Of a stretch of DNA of 64,000 nucleotides, positions 23,794 through 32,204 are shown in pieces. The position numbers and the translations under genes were made by a program. The notes under the pieces are model-generated. The model saw only the letters and a program-made list of their open reading frames with translations, ran no database searches and was not told where the DNA came from. The stretch covers positions 287,743 through 351,742 of the forward strand of contig NZ_BBXC01000011.1 of the NCBI RefSeq assembly GCF_001570525.1, read 5' to 3'. Positions within the stretch are counted from its first letter, which is position 1. Each line of letters starts with the position of its first letter. This stretch comes from Herbidospora sakaeratensis. GTDB taxonomy: Bacteria > Actinomycetota > Actinomycetes > Streptosporangiales > Streptosporangiaceae.

Positions 23794-24491
23794 CTCAGCG
23801 CTGTCTGCCGTTGCTGGATCAGGGTCAGCGACAGGTTCACGCAGAACGCGATCAGCAGCAGGATCAGGCCGAACGCGATCGCCAGCGAGAACTGGCCTCT
23901 GCTGGTGGCCAGGACGGCCGCCGTGGTGAGCACGCGGGTCTGGCCGGCCAGGTTGCCGCCGACCATCTGCGCGGCTCCCACCTCGCTCACCACCGCGCCG
24001 AACGCGGCCATCGCCGCGGCCAGCAGCGGCAACCGGGCTTCGCCCAGCAGCGCCGCGAAGGCCCGGATCGGGGTCGCGCCCAGAGCCTGCATCTGTACGC
24101 GGAAGTCGGGGTCGACCTGCTGCAGGGCGGCGGCGACCAGGGCGACCACGATCGGGGTCGCGATGGCGGCCTGGGCGATGACCATCGCGGTCGGGGTGTA
24201 GAGCAGGCCCAGGCCGCCGATCGGGCCGCTGCGCCACAGCAGCACGGTGACGAACAGGCCGACCACCACCGGCGGCATGCCCATGCCGGTGTTCGCCGCG
24301 GCCAACGCGATCCGGCGGCCGGGGAAGCGCGCCAGGGCGATGGTCGCGCCCAGCGGCAGGCCCAGCAGCAGGGCGATCGCGGTCGCGGTCAACGAGACGC
24401 GCAGAGTCAGCGCGGTGATCGACCAGCTGTCCTGGTCTCCGGTGAGGAGCAGCCTGACCGCGTCGACGAGGCCGTCGAGCAGGACGTCCAT
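23790..24491 (-). CDS. tupB: tungstate ABC transporter permease
   Basis: A 233-residue permease with five or six membrane helices and the EAA-type loop (MQALGATPIRAFAALLGEAR). SVVSEVGAAQMVGGN-like sequence (AVVSEVGAAQMVGGNLAGQT) is typical of TupB/WtpB permeases. The gene starts one base after the stop of tupA. Confidence 0.87.
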   Translation of the reverse strand: MDVLLDGLVDAVRLLLTGDQDSWSITALTLRVSLTATAIALLLGLPLGATIALARFPGRRIALAAANTGMGMPPVVVGLFVTVLLWRSGPIGGLGLLYTPTAMVIAQAAIATPIVVALVAAALQQVDPDFRVQMQALGATPIRAFAALLGEARLPLLAAAMAAFGAVVSEVGAAQMVGGNLAGQTRVLTTAAVLATSRGQFSLAIAFGLILLLIAFCVNLSLTLIQQRQTALR

Positions 24492-24492
24492 G

Positions 24493-25362
24493 TCACTGGC
24501 CCAGGGTCGACTCGTCCTTGCCGGCGTCGGGGGTGAACAACGGCTGGCCGAACTTCGCGCGGCCGAACTCGCCGATGATCTGCTGCGCCGGCGCGGCGAC
24601 GATCCAGTCGGCGAACGCCTTCGCCCCTTCGGGCTGCACCAGCTGCCCGGCCTTCTTGGTCATCTCGATGACGTGGTAGACGTTCAGCAGGCCGGGGTCG
24701 CCCTCGCTGAGCACGTCGAGCGCGAGGCTGCCGCGCTGAGCCAGATAGGTGGCCCGGTCGGACAGGGTGTAGCCGGCCTTCTCGCTGGCGACGCGCAAGG
24801 TCTCGCCCATGCCCTGGCCGGTCGACTGGTACCAGGATCCGCCAGGAGTCACGCCGGCCTTGGGCCACAGGCCTTTCTCCTTGGCATGCGTACCGGATTC
24901 GTCACCTCGGGAGACGAACACGGCCTCAGCTGTCGCGATCTTCTTCATCGCCTCGGTGGCGCTCGCGCCCTTGATGTCGGCCGGGTCGTCCTTGGGGCCC
25001 AGCAGGACGAAGTCGTTGTGCATGACCAGGCGCCGCGAACCGGTGGTGCCCTCGGCGACGAACTCCAGCTCGGCGGCCGGGGAATGCACCAGGAGCGCGT
25101 CGGCCTCGCCGCGCCGGCCCAGTTCGATGGCCTGGCCGCTGCCGACCGCCAGGGTCTTGACCTGCCAGCCGCTGTCGCGGGTGAAGGCGGGCAGCAGTTC
25201 GTCGAGGAGGCCGCTGTCTTGGGTGCTGGTCGTGGTGGCCAGGATCAGGGATTTCTCGGCCGGGGCCTGCGACGCCGCTCCGCCGGAGGTGGCGGCGGTT
25301 CCGCATCCTGCCAGCACGATCGCGGCGATCCACGCGGAAACGACGGTCAGCGCTCTTCGCAT
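24493..25362 (-). CDS. tupA: tungstate-binding lipoprotein
   Basis: A 289-residue solute-binding protein with a lipoprotein signal (IAAIVLAGCGTA; lipidated Cys near residue 20). The oxyanion motif LATTTSTQDSGLLDELLPAF is the hallmark of TupA-type tungstate receptors, with the Thr/Ser run contacting the oxyanion. Later motifs VFVSRGDESGTHAKEKGLW and GSWYQSTGQGMG also match. It delivers tungstate to TupBC, probably for tungsten- or molybdenum-cofactor enzymes. The ATG at 25362 was chosen for the signal peptide. Confidence 0.88.
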   Translation of the reverse strand: MRRALTVVSAWIAAIVLAGCGTAATSGGAASQAPAEKSLILATTTSTQDSGLLDELLPAFTRDSGWQVKTLAVGSGQAIELGRRGEADALLVHSPAAELEFVAEGTTGSRRLVMHNDFVLLGPKDDPADIKGASATEAMKKIATAEAVFVSRGDESGTHAKEKGLWPKAGVTPGGSWYQSTGQGMGETLRVASEKAGYTLSDRATYLAQRGSLALDVLSEGDPGLLNVYHVIEMTKKAGQLVQPEGAKAFADWIVAAPAQQIIGEFGRAKFGQPLFTPDAGKDESTLGQ

Positions 25363-25409
25363 CGCTGTGGCCCCTTCTGAAGTACTACAGAGCAGTGCAA
25401 AGATTAAGT

Positions 25410-26345
25410 ATGCAGTATGCAAGCGTGACTCGATACCGGGAGATCTGCGCGGACCTGGCGCATCGCATCAGTGCGGGGAGCCTGCAGGCAGGTGACGAAC
25501 TGCCGGGGGTACGTGATCTGGCCCAGCAGTGGCGGACGACCACCTCGACGGTCAGCCGGGCGCAGCGCCGGCTGGCCGACGCGGGGGTGCTCGAACTGGC
25601 CGACCGCCGGCGTGCGCGGGTGGCCCCCGGCGCGGCGCTCGCGGCCCGGCGCTTCCTGCACGCCGACTCGGTGTTCACCCTCACCGGCAGCGACGACCCG
25701 GCTCTCGGTCTGGTCGTCGACGCGCTGGACGGCGCGTTGAGAGTGGTCGCCGGGGAGGGCAGCGTGGCCGGGCTCGGTGCGGTGCGCCAGGGGCGCGCCG
25801 ACGGGGCCGCCGTTCATCTGCTGCACCACACCGGGGTGTACAACGCGCCGTTCGCGCTGGGGATGTTGCGGGGGCTGGAGCCGCATCTGGTTCATCTCTG
25901 GCGGCGGGAGCAGGGGCTGATCGTCCGGCCGGGCAATCCTGGGGGTCTCACCGGCATCGCCGATCTCGCGGGGCGGCGGATCTCTGTCCGACGTCCTGGC
26001 ACCGGCACTCGGCTGCTGCTGGATCGGCTGCTGCTCGCCGCCGGGCACGACCCGGATGGTCTTCGCGGGCCGGAGGCCGGGTCGCATCTCGAGGTAGCTC
26101 TGGCGGTCGCCACCGGCACCGTGGACGCGGGGCTCGGGGTTCGTTCGGCGGCGGTCGACATGGGTCTCGAGTTCGTCCCGCTGGCCTGGGAGGAATTCGA
26201 CATCGCGCTGGCCGGCGACGCTCTCGGCCCGGCGGCTCAGCTCATCGCCGCACTGCAGACGGCGGCGCTGCGCGAGCGGATCTCCTCATTGGGGGGTTAC
26301 GACGTTTCCAGGTCGGGCGAGGTCACGCCGCTCTCCGGCACTTAG
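25410..26345 (+). CDS. GntR-type regulator with periplasmic-binding-like oxyanion domain
   Basis: A 311-residue protein. Residues 1-75 form a GntR winged helix (YREICADLAHRISAGSLQAG, GVRDLAQQWRTTTSTVSRAQ). The remainder is a cytoplasmic copy of a molybdate/tungstate-binding domain (COG1910 type): HLLHHTGVYNAPFALGML, GLIVRPGNPGG, RRPGTGTRLLLDRLLL, EVALAVATGTVDAGLGVRSA. It is divergent from tupABC with only ~50 bp between starts, so it very likely senses the oxyanion and represses the operon. A direct repeat TATGC-AG-TATGC (25409-25420) overlaps its ATG and could be an operator. A GTG at 25425 is an alternative start. Confidence 0.85.
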   Translation: MQYASVTRYREICADLAHRISAGSLQAGDELPGVRDLAQQWRTTTSTVSRAQRRLADAGVLELADRRRARVAPGAALAARRFLHADSVFTLTGSDDPALGLVVDALDGALRVVAGEGSVAGLGAVRQGRADGAAVHLLHHTGVYNAPFALGMLRGLEPHLVHLWRREQGLIVRPGNPGGLTGIADLAGRRISVRRPGTGTRLLLDRLLLAAGHDPDGLRGPEAGSHLEVALAVATGTVDAGLGVRSAAVDMGLEFVPLAWEEFDIALAGDALGPAAQLIAALQTAALRERISSLGGYDVSRSGEVTPLSGT

Positions 26346-26617
26346 CCGTCCTCGTCGAGCAGCCCGCTGGTCTCGGCGAAGGACGACAGGAACTCTCGGA
26401 ACTCGGGGTCGGACTCGGACTCCGCCCTCTCATCGACAAGGGCGATCAGCCTGGACCGATCTTCAGCCGGCAAGGTGCTGAGCTTGTGGCTCATCCACTC
26501 CATTTGCTTCACGGCCGCATCGAGGTCGACAACCGAGTCGTCACCCGAATCGAAGAACCAGGTCATGTCTACGACCAGCTCGGCCAATGTGCGAACCAGT
26601 GCATCGTCCCTGCTCAT
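26342..26617 (-). CDS. hypothetical protein after barstar gene
   Basis: A 91-residue acidic protein (MSRDDALVRTLAELVVDMTW, AVKQMEWMSHKLSTLPAEDR, SDPEFREFLSSFAETSGLL), probably all-helical. It starts 7 bp after the barstar-family gene and overlaps the end of the convergent regulator gene by 4 bp. No family is recognised; being in the barstar operon, it may be another immunity or accessory protein. Confidence 0.55.
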   Translation of the reverse strand: MSRDDALVRTLAELVVDMTWFFDSGDDSVVDLDAAVKQMEWMSHKLSTLPAEDRSRLIALVDERAESESDPEFREFLSSFAETSGLLDEDG

Positions 26618-26624
26618 ACGGCGA

Positions 26625-27146
26625 TCACGCCCCATCGCGAGTATCTGTCAGCCACTCTGCGCGGTTCCAGCCGACGTCGATCGCCGCCATCGGCTCGAAT
26701 TCGACGTTCGGGTCAGCGGACTGGACCAGGCAGAACATGCGGTGCCCGAACATCATCGCCGACAGTGCATTCCTGGCGATTATGTCGAGGGCCGCCTGAG
26801 CGACCTCACGGTGCCGCGTCGCAAAACCGTCATAGCCGATGAGGACCAGCACCAGGCCGGTCGCGTCTGACGGGCCTGTCCCGATGTCGCTCAGGCAGTC
26901 GTTCAGTGCGGCCAAGTTGCCGCCGTAGTAGTCGGGGAAACTCAGGGCTTGCGCGAAATCACGGTGGAGATCGGCCTCTGTCATCCAGTTCGACGCGTTC
27001 AGCCGGACAACCTCGTAGCCGTGAGCGAGCAGCCAGTCGATCGCCTCTTCCAGCACGTTCTGACGCCAGAAGAGCGTCACGCGATTCTCCGCGAGGTGAA
27101 AGTCCAGCGGATCGGAGATACGCGCATCACGATCGAAGGGAGCCAT
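26625..27146 (-). CDS. barstar-family protein
   Basis: A 173-residue protein with a C-terminal barstar fold (from about residue 40): LHRDFAQALSFPDYYGGNLA and ALNDCLSDI match the barstar barnase-binding helix, including the Asp in PDYYGGN. Barstars inhibit barnase-type ribonucleases; here it is likely an immunity protein against a secreted RNase toxin that is not present in the window. The start overlaps the upstream gene by 20 bp. Confidence 0.88.
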   Translation of the reverse strand: MAPFDRDARISDPLDFHLAENRVTLFWRQNVLEEAIDWLLAHGYEVVRLNASNWMTEADLHRDFAQALSFPDYYGGNLAALNDCLSDIGTGPSDATGLVLVLIGYDGFATRHREVAQAALDIIARNALSAMMFGHRMFCLVQSADPNVEFEPMAAIDVGWNRAEWLTDTRDGA

Positions 27147-27540
27147 TTCCGTCCTGGGCGACGATGGAGGCCGTCACATAGAAGTCGTCTGGGGCGATCT
27201 GGGTCACGGCATCAAGGCGAACTGTGCGCTCACCCGTGGTGATCACGTGGGCCTCGAAGTAGGAGTATCTGAGGTCACGCGACCAGATTTGCCTGAGCTC
27301 ATCTGCGAGATCCGCGATCGAACAGCCAGGCACCGACCGGCAGGTGGCGGCGATCAGGTTGCCCGGGTCGCCGGTGCGGCGAACCGACACCTCGTCGAGA
27401 AGCGGCGATCGCCACAGGTACGCGTCGAAGTCGATCGCCATGCCGGCCAGGTCATCGCCGGAGCTCGGGAACGACGCGCTCATCACCTGCTGCTTCACTG
27501 CGGTGAACTCCATCGGGGAAGCGTCCCAGTTCCGGGTCAC
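27127..27540 (-). CDS. hypothetical protein in the barstar operon
   Basis: A 137-residue protein (VMSASFPSSGDDLAGMAIDF, DAYLWRSPLLDEVSVRRTGD, YSYFEAHVITTGERTVRLDA). No family is recognised. It is the first gene of the three-gene barstar unit. The GTG at 27540 lacks a clear ribosome site; the ATG at 27513 (MEFTAVKQQ) is a good alternative. It looks like a small immunity-type protein by context only. Confidence 0.55.
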   Translation of the reverse strand: MTRNWDASPMEFTAVKQQVMSASFPSSGDDLAGMAIDFDAYLWRSPLLDEVSVRRTGDPGNLIAATCRSVPGCSIADLADELRQIWSRDLRYSYFEAHVITTGERTVRLDAVTQIAPDDFYVTASIVAQDGNGSLRS

Positions 27541-27561
27541 GTGGTGATCACCGCGCGTCGG

Positions 27562-28110
27562 CTAGTGCTTCCGGGCGGCCCGGCCGAGGCGGAGGGCGGA
27601 GGCGAGGAAGAACAGGCCGCCGATCGTCGCGTAGCCGGCGAGGTTGACCAGCGACGCACCCTCCTGGGCCGCCTGCAGGATGAACGTCGTTCCGGCCAGC
27701 GTCGAGATGCCGCCGCTCAGGATCATGGGCCAGTGGCCGTCGAGGTGGCGGCGGATGATGCCCACGGCCAGCTGGGTGAGGCCCGAGACGATGGCCCAGG
27801 CGCCCCAGACGCGCAGCACCGCCGGGATGCCCGATGAGGCGGCGACGGCCAGGCCGATGGCGGTGAGCGAGCTGACGGCGATGTTGGCGTACAGGCTCAG
27901 GGTTGGGCCCTTGTCCTTCGACGAGCGGGCGTCGATGACGGCGGCGACGGCGTCGAAGGCGGGGTAGAGCACCAGCAGGGCGACGCTGACCGGGCCCACG
28001 GTGGAGGCGGTGGTGGCCAGCAGCGCGGCCCAGATGAGGGCGAAGGCGAATCGGGTGAAGTACAGGCGGCGGAGGCTGGTCGCTGCGGCGGGGGTGGTGA
28101 CGGTGGTCAT
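27562..28110 (-). CDS. DUF308-like small integral membrane protein
   Basis: A 182-residue protein with about six short hydrophobic helices (FTRFAFALIWAALLATTAST, GPVSVALLVLYPAFDAVAAV, AWAIVSGLTQLAVGIIRRHL), resembling the HdeD/DUF308 group. The function is unknown. It is divergent from the TetR gene, and the shared gap carries an inverted operator, so it is the likely target of that repressor. Confidence 0.75.
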   Translation of the reverse strand: MTTVTTPAAATSLRRLYFTRFAFALIWAALLATTASTVGPVSVALLVLYPAFDAVAAVIDARSSKDKGPTLSLYANIAVSSLTAIGLAVAASSGIPAVLRVWGAWAIVSGLTQLAVGIIRRHLDGHWPMILSGGISTLAGTTFILQAAQEGASLVNLAGYATIGGLFFLASALRLGRAARKH

Positions 28111-28132
28111 GGGAGATCCTCTGGGATGAGGT

Positions 28133-28196
28133 AGAACGTTCGGTATCGCTGTAAGGGTGGCACCATCGTTGACCGCTCGTCAAGACCGAACGTTCT
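28133..28196. promoter_or_regulatory. predicted TetR operator pair
   Basis: AGAACGTTCGGT (28133-28144) and ACCGAACGTTCT (28185-28196) are exact inverted copies. Each is also nearly palindromic around GAACGTTC. They sit between the divergent DUF308-like and TetR genes, the standard place for self- and neighbour-repression. Confidence 0.7.
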
Positions 28197-28215
28197 GTCT
28201 GCTAATCTCGCCAGG

Positions 28216-28791
28216 GTGACGAACACGCGAGGTCAGGTGTCCGAGGCGCGGGCGCGGCTGCTCGGGACCGCCACCCGGCTCTTCTACACGGAAGGGCTGC
28301 ACTCCGTGGGGGTCGATCGCATCGTCGCGGAGGCGAAGGTGACCCGGGCGACGCTGTACCGGCACTTCACCGGCAAGGACGAACTCGTCGTCGCCTACCT
28401 GCGGGAGGCCGACCAGGCCATTCGCGATCGTGTCGGCGAGGCTCTCGGCAGCGGGAGGCCGGCGGAGGAGATCGTCCGGATCGTGGCCAGGGCCATCGCC
28501 GACGACATCGGGTCACCCGGGTTTCGCGGGTGCGCGTTCCTCAACGCCGTGGCGGAGTATCCGGACCCTGAGCATCCCGTGCACAGAGCCGTCATGGCGC
28601 ATCGGGAGTGGTTTCTGACCACCGTCACCGAGTTGCTCTCACAGGTCGGCGAGACGCCGCCGGGGCTCGCGGGGCGGCATCTCGTCATGCTGCGCGACGG
28701 TGCGATGGCGGCGGGCTGCCTGGCCGACACCGCCGCTGTCTGTGAGACGTTCCTTCAGGGGGTCGAGGGGATTCTGCGGTCCCGCGCGTGA
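28216..28791 (+). CDS. TetR-family repressor
   Basis: A 191-residue repressor. The N-terminal helix-turn-helix spans residues 10-57 (ARARLLGTATRLFYTEGLHS, VDRIVAEAKVTRATLYRHFT). The C-terminal ligand domain (from ~80) has GFRGCAFLNAVAEYPDPEHP, typical of the TetR_C_33 group. The GTG start leaves only ~20 bases after the operator arm. It probably controls the divergent membrane protein and itself. Confidence 0.88.
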   Translation: MTNTRGQVSEARARLLGTATRLFYTEGLHSVGVDRIVAEAKVTRATLYRHFTGKDELVVAYLREADQAIRDRVGEALGSGRPAEEIVRIVARAIADDIGSPGFRGCAFLNAVAEYPDPEHPVHRAVMAHREWFLTTVTELLSQVGETPPGLAGRHLVMLRDGAMAAGCLADTAAVCETFLQGVEGILRSRA

Positions 28792-28908
28792 TGGTTTATC
28801 CATTTATGCCATTAATCATCCAAGATGTTCGGGATTGGGAGAGCTGGTAACCCACGTGAATACAGTGGTTACTCGCCAGTACCGACAATCTCGAAAAGGA
28901 TGATCGGC

Positions 28909-29295
28909 ATGGAATCTCGCGTCAAGCGGCGGACCGCCGGATTAGCGACCGCGATGCTCATCGCCTCGGGGCTCAGCGTCATCACGGCCGGGCCCGCGTC
29001 GGCCAGTGCCTGCACACTTCCCCCGTGCGGCCGGGTCGAGAACAAGACCACCACCTACATCGGGGTGCGCTGGAAGAACAACGACAGCGACCCGTGGTCG
29101 ACCGCGAGCCTCGCCCCCGGAACCGGGATGGGCGGTTACACCTACAGCCCCCGCCGGGACATCGACTACTTCTACAGCGTGCAGGGATGCCGCACCACCT
29201 ACTCCGTGCGCGCGGGGTCGCAGTACTTCGCCTACGGCGGCTGGGTGAAGGTCAGCTCCAACGAGACCGCCAAGGTGCTGTCCGTCACCTGCTGA
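28909..29295 (+). CDS. small secreted protein with four cysteines
   Basis: A 128-residue protein. A signal peptide (RRTAGLATAMLIASGLSVIT...ASA) is followed by a mature domain of about 85 residues with Cys at CTLPPCG, GCRTTY and the C-terminal TC, giving two likely disulfides. It is rich in Tyr, Ser and Gly. The ATG at 28909 has AAAGGAT upstream. No family is recognised; it resembles small secreted proteins common in actinomycetes. Confidence 0.7.
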   Translation: MESRVKRRTAGLATAMLIASGLSVITAGPASASACTLPPCGRVENKTTTYIGVRWKNNDSDPWSTASLAPGTGMGGYTYSPRRDIDYFYSVQGCRTTYSVRAGSQYFAYGGWVKVSSNETAKVLSVTC

Positions 29296-29406
29296 GCCGT
29301 CGCCCGGGTGCGCCAGGTGATCGTGTTCGACGCCGCCGATCTGCCTCCGGGAGTGGCGGGTCGGCGGGCCGGGGCCATCCGTCGGAGGAGGCGTCGGCGG
29401 CGTTCG

Positions 29407-30363
29407 TCAGTGCGGGAACATCCGGGGCGGGCGCGGGGTGACCTGCCGGCGATAGCCCTCGATGATCGAGCTGATCTGGCGCATCAGGACGGTGTCCCCC
29501 AGGCGGTCCAGGTAGAGGGAGCGGCGGGCCAGCGCGTCGGCGTCCACGGCCCAGTAGAGAGTCATCAGGGGGTTGACGAACAGCTCGCTGCCCCTGGTGC
29601 GCGTGGTGAACTGGGCGTCGCCGAAGCCGCCGGTCAGGGCGGCCGCGATCGAGCCGTTGACGATGCTCGGGTGCTCCGGCGTGTCGGCCTGGGCGCGAGC
29701 GACGGCGTCCAGATAGAGCTCCCCCGCTCTGCTGGCCCGCGGGATGGAGAAGGCGCCCAGGTACGCGCCCTCGCGGTCGAGCGCCGCCAGGTTCTCCAGT
29801 ACCTGGACGTGGTTGACGCCGTGGTAGGCGTCGACGCCGAAGCCCAGGCAGACCACGATCTTCTCGGCCACGTCGAGCCCGTGGACGGCGGCCAGGCTGG
29901 CCATGTCCTCCTCGGGGGTGCCCAGGCCGGCCTCGTCCCCCCGCATCAGGATGTCGGTGCCGCCGTCGACGAGCACGACGGCGTCGAGGTCGAGGCGGTC
30001 TCTCAGCACCTGGTAGGCCGCCCGGAGCGGGGTGACGCCGACCTTGGGGAAGGCGTACACGGTCGAGGGCAGGCCGTGCTGCCGCAGGCAGCGGGCCAGG
30101 GAACGTTCGGGGAAGTAGGTGTCCCGGCTGACCGTCTCGGGGCCGACCTCGGCCACGTTCTCGTCGAGCCAGACGTCGAGATCCAGTCCGTGGAGACGGC
30201 TGAACGACAGGTTGGCCAAATGGACCTGTTTTCCCGCCGCCCACAGTTCCACGGCGAGCGGGAGCCCGGCGAAGACGTCGAATCCGCCGCCGGCTCCGGC
30301 GATCAGAATGCGCCGGGCCTGCTTCAACCGGGTGAAGACCGGTGGTTCGGACAACGTGAACAC
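29407..30363 (-). CDS. DUF1152 domain protein
   Basis: A 318-residue protein with the DUF1152 start (ARRILIAGAGGGFDVFAGLP) and later motifs VLVDGGTDILMRGDEAGLGT and VCLGFGVDAYHGVNH. The Gly-rich N-terminal loop suggests nucleotide binding. The family has no established function. The GTG start is divergent from the F420-type reductase gene, about 60 bp away. Confidence 0.82.
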   Translation of the reverse strand: MFTLSEPPVFTRLKQARRILIAGAGGGFDVFAGLPLAVELWAAGKQVHLANLSFSRLHGLDLDVWLDENVAEVGPETVSRDTYFPERSLARCLRQHGLPSTVYAFPKVGVTPLRAAYQVLRDRLDLDAVVLVDGGTDILMRGDEAGLGTPEEDMASLAAVHGLDVAEKIVVCLGFGVDAYHGVNHVQVLENLAALDREGAYLGAFSIPRASRAGELYLDAVARAQADTPEHPSIVNGSIAAALTGGFGDAQFTTRTRGSELFVNPLMTLYWAVDADALARRSLYLDRLGDTVLMRQISSIIEGYRRQVTPRPPRMFPH

Positions 30364-30422
30364 GCCGGGAAACTACCAGTCGGGGTGGAATGCGGGGCGG
30401 GACCCGGAAGTTGACGCCTCGT

Positions 30423-31100
30423 ATGACAACAGTTGCATTCATCGGCAGCGGGCACATCGGCGGCACCGTCGCCCGGCTCGCGGTCGCGGCCGGTTACGAC
30501 GTCGTCCTGAGCAACTCGCGCGGGCCGGAGACGCTGCAGGAGCTGGTCGACGAGCTCGGGCCCAAGGCCAGGGCGGCGACCGCCGCCGAGGCCGCCGCGG
30601 CGGGTGACTTCGTGATCGTCAGCGTTCCGCTCGGCGCCTACCGCAAGGTCCCGGTGGAGCCGCTCGCCGGCAAGGTCGTGCTCGACACGAACAACTACTA
30701 CCCCGACCGCGACGGGGTCTTCCCGGAGCTGGAGGCCGGCTCGACCACGTCGAGTGAGCTGCTGCAGGAGCACCTGCCGTCGTCCAGGGTCGTGAAGGTC
30801 TTCAACAACATCTTCTACGTGCACCTGCGCGCGCTGCCGCGCCCGGCGGGCGCGGCAGACCGCAGCGCGCTCGCCATCGCCGGCGACGCCGACGCGAAGG
30901 CGCAGGTCGCCGCGTTCCTCGACGCCATCGGCTACGACGCCGTGGACGCCGGGACGCTCGCCGACGGCTGGCGCTACCAGCCGGGGACCCCCGCCTACGG
31001 CGGCCTCTACGCCGGGGACACGGAGAACTTCTGGGAGTCGCCGGGGGTGCCGACGGGCGCCGCCGCCGTCCAGGCGAAGGTGGACGCCGCCCAGCGGTGA
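30423..31100 (+). CDS. NADP/F420-type oxidoreductase (Rossmann fold)
   Basis: A 225-residue protein with an N-terminal dinucleotide site (TVAFIGSGHIGGTVARLAVA) and the family segments VLSNSRGPETL, VVLDTNNYYPDRDG and SSRVVKVFNNIFY. It belongs to the NADPH-dependent F420 reductase-like group, which moves hydride between NADP(H) and F420 or acts on other substrates; specificity is not shown. The ATG at 30423 directly precedes the Rossmann strand. Confidence 0.82.
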   Translation: MTTVAFIGSGHIGGTVARLAVAAGYDVVLSNSRGPETLQELVDELGPKARAATAAEAAAAGDFVIVSVPLGAYRKVPVEPLAGKVVLDTNNYYPDRDGVFPELEAGSTTSSELLQEHLPSSRVVKVFNNIFYVHLRALPRPAGAADRSALAIAGDADAKAQVAAFLDAIGYDAVDAGTLADGWRYQPGTPAYGGLYAGDTENFWESPGVPTGAAAVQAKVDAAQR

Positions 31101-31129
31101 CCCGGCGATCCCGGAGACCGCGGTGGCAT

Positions 31130-31266
31130 GAGCCTCGACGTCGCGCGCTGCCTGGCTGGACGCCGCCGCGGGCACCCAGGCGCGCGCCTACGCCGAGGGC
31201 ATCGGCAACACGCGCGCCGGGTCGGTCGACCGCCTGCTCAACGCGATGGAGGACCCGACGGGCTGA
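31130..31266 (+). pseudogene. C-terminal gene remnant
   Basis: An open frame without a start ends WLDAAAGTQARAYAEGIGNT and DRLLNAMEDPTG, then TGA. It reads like the natural end of a protein whose 5' part is lost. Its end overlaps the stop of the convergent phosphotransferase gene. The family is not recognised. Confidence 0.3.
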
Positions 31267-32134
31267 GGACGCGATCAAGCGCCGCCCGGCCCAGCGGTCC
31301 CCAGTGCGGCTTCCCGCCGGGCAGGCCCCGGTCTCCGTTCTGCCCCATGAGCACCAGGAACAGGCTCTTCATGGCGGCCAGGCCGCGGGCCCGCCGGATC
31401 GCGGCCTCGTCGGCGTGGGCGTAGGCGTCGAAGAACCGTGCGGCCGTGCCCGCCGGGAGCAGCACCCATGCGGCGGCGAGGTCCCACGCCGGGTCGCCGG
31501 CGAACATGTCGCCGAAGTCGACGACGCCCGCGAGCGTGCCGTCCGAGACGACGACGTTGGCGGGATGAAGATCGCCGTGCACCCACACGGGCGGGCCCTC
31601 CCACGCGGGGGCCGCGATCGCGTCGTCCCAGACGTCCCGGAGGGCGGCGGCGTCATCGGGGTCGACGGCCCGGAGGAAGGTCTCGAAGCCGTCCGTGCGG
31701 TTCCCCGGATGGGCGCCACGGTCCATGGCGATCGGCGCCTCGACGTGGAGGGCCCGGAGAAAGGTCGCCAGCGTGTCGGCCGCGTGGACGCCGCGCGTGA
31801 TCGAGCCGTGGTCCAGCGGCTCGCCGGGAACCCAGGTCATCACGGTCCAGTGCTTGGGGAAGCGCTCGGACGGTGCGCCGGACCGTACCGGGATCGGCAC
31901 CGGAAGCGGCAGGCGCGGGGCCAGCACGGGGAGCCACCGCCGCTCCTTGAGCTGAAGCTCGGGGGTGGGGTCCATACGCTGCATGCGGACGACCAGTTCG
32001 TCCCCGAGACGCCACATCTGGTTGCCCCAGCCGCCGGGCACCTCGCGGATGGCCAGGCCCGCGAGGTCGGGATGCTGCTCCCGCAGCAGATCGCGGACCA
32101 GGTCTGCGGTGATCTCGACGGTGGTGTCGGTCAT
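31238..32134 (-). CDS. aminoglycoside/choline phosphotransferase-like kinase
   Basis: A 298-residue protein of the APH fold: catalytic loop VWVHGDLHPANVVV (Asp as base) and metal motif GVVDFGDMFAGDPAWDLAAA. The N-terminal lobe has the nucleotide lysine region (LVVRMQRMDP is Arg-rich instead). It may phosphorylate an antibiotic or a small metabolite; the substrate is unknown. A second APH-like gene lies at 33870 on the other strand. Confidence 0.87.
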   Translation of the reverse strand: MTDTTVEITADLVRDLLREQHPDLAGLAIREVPGGWGNQMWRLGDELVVRMQRMDPTPELQLKERRWLPVLAPRLPLPVPIPVRSGAPSERFPKHWTVMTWVPGEPLDHGSITRGVHAADTLATFLRALHVEAPIAMDRGAHPGNRTDGFETFLRAVDPDDAAALRDVWDDAIAAPAWEGPPVWVHGDLHPANVVVSDGTLAGVVDFGDMFAGDPAWDLAAAWVLLPAGTAARFFDAYAHADEAAIRRARGLAAMKSLFLVLMGQNGDRGLPGGKPHWGPLGRAALDRVLSPSGPPSR

Positions 32135-32204
32135 GCGAAGTCACGGTAGCGCTCGTCGTCGACGGTCCCGAAGGGGCGGCGGATAGTGGCCGCATGCCAG
32201 TGGG

